Below are positions 6,255 to 8,614 of a DNA stretch of 8,614 nt, piece after piece. Source of the stretch: Sideroxydans lithotrophicus (GTDB lineage: Bacteria; Pseudomonadota; Gammaproteobacteria; Burkholderiales; Sulfuriferulaceae); the NCBI GenBank assembly GCA_022736605.1, contig DZDB01000082.1, positions 1 to 8,614 of the forward strand, given 5' to 3'. The position numbers and the translations under genes are program-made. The notes below the pieces were generated by a model. It had not been told where the DNA came from and did not search any database. It was given only the letters and a program-made list of their open reading frames with translations. Position 1 is the first letter of the stretch. Every line of letters begins with the position of its first letter.

Positions 6255-7157
6255 ATGAATCCCGCGCTGCAACGCCTCAAACCGCTTGCCACGAGCCTCG
6301 GCCTGACCGAGCTGTTCGGCATTGCACTGGCGGTGTCGCTGGCGATTCATCTGCTGTTGATGGCGTTTCACTTCAAGCTGCCGCCGGTCAACGAGGCGAA
6401 TTTCGCCAGCCCGCCGCTGGAAGTGGTGCTGGTCAACAGCAAGTCCGCCAGCCGCCCGCTCAAGGCCGACGCGCTGGCGCAGGCCAATCTCGATGGCGGT
6501 GGCAATACCGACGCTGACCGGCGCGCCAAAAGCCCGCTGCCGGCGATGAAATTCGACCAGCGCGAAGCCGGTTCGCAACAGGCCGAGCGGCGCGTCAAGC
6601 AGCTGGAAGAGCAGGCGCGACAGATCATGACGCAGCTCAAATCGGCGCAGAGTGTGCCGACCGGTGCCAAAACCCCGGTAGATGATGACAATCTGGCCGA
6701 CCCCAGCCCAACCCCCGGACTGATGGCGCGCAGCCTGGAAATGGCCAAGCTCGAAGCGCAGATTTCGCAGGAATTCAGCGCCTATCAAAAACGTCCGCGC
6801 CGCATGTTCATCGGCGCACGCGCCCAGGAATACGTGTTTGCCCGCTATATCGAGGACTGGCGCATCAAGGTCGAGCGCATCGGCAACCAGAATTACCCTG
6901 AAGCGGCGCGCGCCCAGAAGCTCTACGGCAAACTGCAGCTGACGGTGTCGATCAAGGCCGACGGCAGCCTGGAAGACGTGGTGGTGACGCGCAGCTCGGG
7001 TCACAAAATCCTCGACGCGGCGGCGGTGGCGATCGTGCGCCGCGCCGCGCCGTATTCACCGTTCCCGGAAGATATCCGCAAAAAGGCCGATATCCTCAGC
7101 ATCACCCGCACCTGGAGCTTTGCACCGGGCGACCAGTTGAGCACCACCACCAATTAA
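6255..7157 (+). CDS. TonB-family energy transducer protein
   Basis: TonB-type proteins carry energy from the ExbB/ExbD inner-membrane motor to outer-membrane receptors that import siderophores, vitamins and similar ligands. The 300-aa protein has one N-terminal membrane anchor (about 19-40), then 'LEVVLVNSKS' typical of TonB-like proteins of this group. A long helical, Gln/Glu/Lys-rich linker (about 100-180) replaces the usual Pro-rich spacer. The C-terminal TonB domain (about 205-290) shows 'YPEAARAQKLYGKLQLTVSI', 'DGSLEDVVVTRSSGHKILDAAA' and 'APYSPFP'. No exbB, exbD or receptor gene lies in the window. The start is uncertain: ATG at 6255 or 6246, three codons apart, neither with a ribosome-binding site. 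A longer start at 6174 would overlap the RNB gene and is rejected. It lies 11-20 bp after the exoribonuclease and is probably co-transcribed. Confidence 0.85.
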   Translation: MNPALQRLKPLATSLGLTELFGIALAVSLAIHLLLMAFHFKLPPVNEANFASPPLEVVLVNSKSASRPLKADALAQANLDGGGNTDADRRAKSPLPAMKFDQREAGSQQAERRVKQLEEQARQIMTQLKSAQSVPTGAKTPVDDDNLADPSPTPGLMARSLEMAKLEAQISQEFSAYQKRPRRMFIGARAQEYVFARYIEDWRIKVERIGNQNYPEAARAQKLYGKLQLTVSIKADGSLEDVVVTRSSGHKILDAAAVAIVRRAAPYSPFPEDIRKKADILSITRTWSFAPGDQLSTTTN

Positions 7158-7162
7158 GCCGT

Positions 7163-7330
7163 CTAGCAGCTTGTCAGGCTTGAAGGAAATCGGCTGCAAA
7201 TCCGTCTGGCCGGTGCATATTTCGCCGCTTTTTTGGGCAATAGAATGACTATTGCCCTGCAAAATCGTCAAAATCTGCCCTCGCCCAGCCAAATTTTCGC
7301 TTCGATTCTTCAAGCCCAACAAGCTGCTAG
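7163..7330. repeat. 168-bp near-palindromic element with 23-bp terminal inverted repeats (MITE-like)
   Basis: The left end 7163-7185 (starting CTAGCAGCTTGTCAGG) matches the reverse complement of the right end 7308-7330 at 21 of 23 positions. Inner flanks keep pairing with gaps. The exact centre (7246) is a perfect hairpin, GGGCAATAG / AATGA / CTATTGCCC (7235-7257). The whole unit can therefore fold as one long stem in DNA or RNA. Both ends carry CTAG, which could be a 4-bp target duplication or part of the repeat. No transposase or open frame lies inside. It fills most of the tonB-fbp gap, so it may be a non-autonomous mobile element, or a structured element at the 3' end of the tonB transcript. 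There is no T-run typical of an intrinsic terminator. Confidence 0.75.
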
Positions 7331-7341
7331 CATCAATCTGA

Positions 7342-7375
7342 TACAATTAGCTTTTCTGAATATACTTAAGAAGGA
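7342..7375 (+). promoter_or_regulatory. fbp upstream signals: possible -10 box and strong ribosome-binding site
   Basis: AAGGA at 7371-7375, 6 nt before the ATG, is a good ribosome-binding site and fixes the fbp start. TACAAT at 7342-7347 is a possible -10 box, just outside the right end of the palindromic element, but no matching -35 lies at 16-18 bp. TATACT at 7361-7366 is too close to the ribosome-binding site to serve as a -10. The ribosome-binding site is secure; the promoter call is tentative. Confidence 0.5.
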
Positions 7376-7381
7376 TTTGCC

Positions 7382-8389
7382 ATGCACATCGGCACAACAA
7401 TCACCCAGTTCATCATCGAAGAGCAGCGTCAGATCAAAGGCGCAACCGGCGATTTCACGTCCTTGCTGAATGACATCGTCACCGCCTGCAAAGTCATCTC
7501 CAACGCCGTGAACAAGGGCGCGCTGATTGGCGTGATGGGCAGCCTGGAATCCGAAAACGTGCAGGGCGAAACACAGAAAAAGCTCGACGTCATCACCAAT
7601 GAAATCTTCATCCAGTCAAACGAATGGGCCGGCCACCTGGCGGCCATGGCGTCAGAAGAAATGGACGACGTCTACCACATCCCCAAGACTTACCCGCGCG
7701 GCAAATACCTGCTGGTATTCGACCCGCTGGACGGCTCGTCCAACGTCGACGTGAACATCTCGGTCGGTACTATTTTTTCAATCTTGCGCTGCCCTGGCGA
7801 AGGCGATGCGCCGACCGCCGAATCCTTCATGCAGCCCGGCACCAAGCAGGTCGCCGCCGGTTATGCGCTGTACGGTTCATCCACCATGCTGGTGCTGACC
7901 ACTGGCCAGGGCGTCAACGGCTTCACCCTGGATCGTGATGTGGGTGAGTTTGTGCTGACCCACCCGGACATGAGTATTCCTGCCGACACCAAGGAGTTCG
8001 CCATCAACGCATCCAACCAGCGTTTCTGGGAAGCACCGGTGAAGCGTTACGTACAGGAATGTCTGGAAGGCAAAACCGGACCGCGCGAGCGCGATTTCAA
8101 CATGCGCTGGGTGGCGTCAATGGTCGCGGAAGTGCACCGCATCCTGATTCGCGGCGGCATTTTCATGTACCCCAAAGACACCAAGGATCCGGCCAAAGCA
8201 GGCAAACTGCGCCTGCTGTACGAAGCCAATCCGATGAGCTTCATCGTCGAACAGGCGGGCGGCGCATCCAGCACTGGTCGCCAGCGCATTCTCGACGTGC
8301 AGCCAGAAGGTTTGCATCAGCGCGTGCCGGTGATTCTGGGTTCTAAAAACGAAGTCGAAAAAGTCGTGGCCTACCACGCTGAAGCCTGA
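7382..8389 (+). CDS. fbp: Fructose-1,6-bisphosphatase class I
   Basis: Fbp hydrolyses fructose-1,6-bisphosphate to fructose-6-phosphate, a one-way step of gluconeogenesis and of the Calvin cycle, in the cytoplasm. The 335-aa length is normal for bacterial class I enzymes (E. coli 332). Metal-binding residues are visible: Glu92/Glu93 in 'SEEMDD' and Asp114 to Asp117 in 'VFDPLDGSSN'. The substrate-binding 'NMRWVASMVAEVHRIL' (about 240-255) and 'LLYEANPMSF' with Glu281 follow, then 'GGASSTG'. The start at 7382 is fixed by AAGGA at 6 nt spacing. No Calvin-cycle gene lies next to it here, so the window does not show which pathway it serves. It has its own leader after the palindromic element and a strong terminator behind it, and is probably transcribed alone. 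Confidence 0.97.
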   Translation: MHIGTTITQFIIEEQRQIKGATGDFTSLLNDIVTACKVISNAVNKGALIGVMGSLESENVQGETQKKLDVITNEIFIQSNEWAGHLAAMASEEMDDVYHIPKTYPRGKYLLVFDPLDGSSNVDVNISVGTIFSILRCPGEGDAPTAESFMQPGTKQVAAGYALYGSSTMLVLTTGQGVNGFTLDRDVGEFVLTHPDMSIPADTKEFAINASNQRFWEAPVKRYVQECLEGKTGPRERDFNMRWVASMVAEVHRILIRGGIFMYPKDTKDPAKAGKLRLLYEANPMSFIVEQAGGASSTGRQRILDVQPEGLHQRVPVILGSKNEVEKVVAYHAEA

Positions 8390-8406
8390 TTTAGCCGCTT
8401 CGAACC

Positions 8407-8438
8407 AAAAAAGGCACAGCCTTGGCTGTGCCTTTTTT
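8407..8438. terminator. Bidirectional intrinsic terminator between fbp and the convergent gene
   Basis: AAAAAAGGCACAGC (8407-8420) pairs perfectly with GCTGTGCCTTTTTT (8425-8438) around loop CTTG. The GC-rich core is followed by a T-run on the plus strand and, by the A-run, also on the minus strand. It starts 17 bp after the fbp stop and ends 18 bp from the stop of the converging gene, so it can end both transcripts. Confidence 0.95.
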
Positions 8439-8456
8439 ATTGCGCACTGCACCGCG

Positions 8457-8614
8457 TTAACTGGCTGCTTTTTCGTTTAATTCGGATAGCAAGGTGTCGT
8501 ATTGCCTGCGCACGATGTCATAACATTCGCACGCCTGTGCCTCCAGCTGGGGACGGTCGAGAATTGCGATGACCAATCCGGCAATGCCGAAGACATCTGC
8601 GTTAAACAAGCCAA
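8457..8614 (-). CDS. C-terminal end of an unidentified protein (5' part beyond the window)
   Basis: The minus strand is open from the right edge to TAA at 8457-8459, giving 52 visible residues. They begin with a hydrophobic stretch ('ADVFGIAGLVIAIL') and end in a helical, charged tail ('CYDIVRRQYDTLLSELNEK') that includes a CEC pair. I do not recognise the family. A real gene is supported by the unbroken frame and by the bidirectional terminator placed just past its stop. The hydrophobic part may be a buried helix or a membrane segment; too little is visible to decide. Confidence 0.6.
   Translation of the reverse strand, partial: GLFNADVFGIAGLVIAILDRPQLEAQACECYDIVRRQYDTLLSELNEKAAS

Noticed and set aside
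7233..7469. 78-codon plus-strand frame running from the palindrome into fbp
   Set aside because: It overlaps the clear fbp start in another frame and its start lies inside the hairpin; no sign of selection as protein.

Overview
The window looks like an ordinary chromosomal stretch of a GC-rich Gram-negative bacterium, most likely a betaproteobacterium. That guess rests on the run yqiA-like esterase, RNB exoribonuclease, TonB-family protein, and on the sequence character of cynS, fbp and the YihY-type protein. The organism cannot be named from the sequence alone. No rRNA, tRNA, CRISPR array, transposase, phage or toxin/defence gene was seen.

Layout. From 1 to 515 (+) is the 3' end of a membrane protein with a DUF4129-like tail, probably a TgpA-type transglutaminase. 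It converges, with 4 bp between stop codons, on a minus-strand pair: a D-Ala-D-Ala carboxypeptidase (520-1668) and cyanate hydratase cynS (1764-2207). From 2208 to 2442 there is no intact gene, but the plus strand carries a broken rubredoxin fragment. From 2443 to 3702 (-) lies a YihY/BrkB-type membrane protein fused to a C-terminal cyclic-nucleotide-binding domain, with a strong hairpin across its stop codon. A short divergent promoter region leads to the plus-strand run yqiA-like esterase (3794-4345), RNB-domain exoribonuclease (4354-6234) and TonB-family protein (about 6255-7157), spaced 8-20 bp apart and probably one transcription unit. The 224-bp gap 7158-7381 is mostly a 168-bp near-perfect palindromic element. 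Then come fbp (7382-8389), a strong terminator usable from both sides, and the 3' end of an unidentified minus-strand gene that runs off the window.

How the genes relate. Most are housekeeping: cell-wall trimming (carboxypeptidase), cyanate removal to ammonia and CO2 (CynS), RNA turnover (RNB enzyme), energised outer-membrane uptake (TonB-like), and gluconeogenesis or the Calvin cycle (Fbp). They do not form one pathway. CynS with class I Fbp would fit an autotrophic nitrogen- or iron-cycling relative, but this is only inference.

No clear new multi-gene system is visible. The parts most worth a second look are the membrane/cyclic-nucleotide-binding fusion, the 168-bp palindromic element, the rubredoxin relic, and the Glu-for-Asp variant in the exoribonuclease active site.
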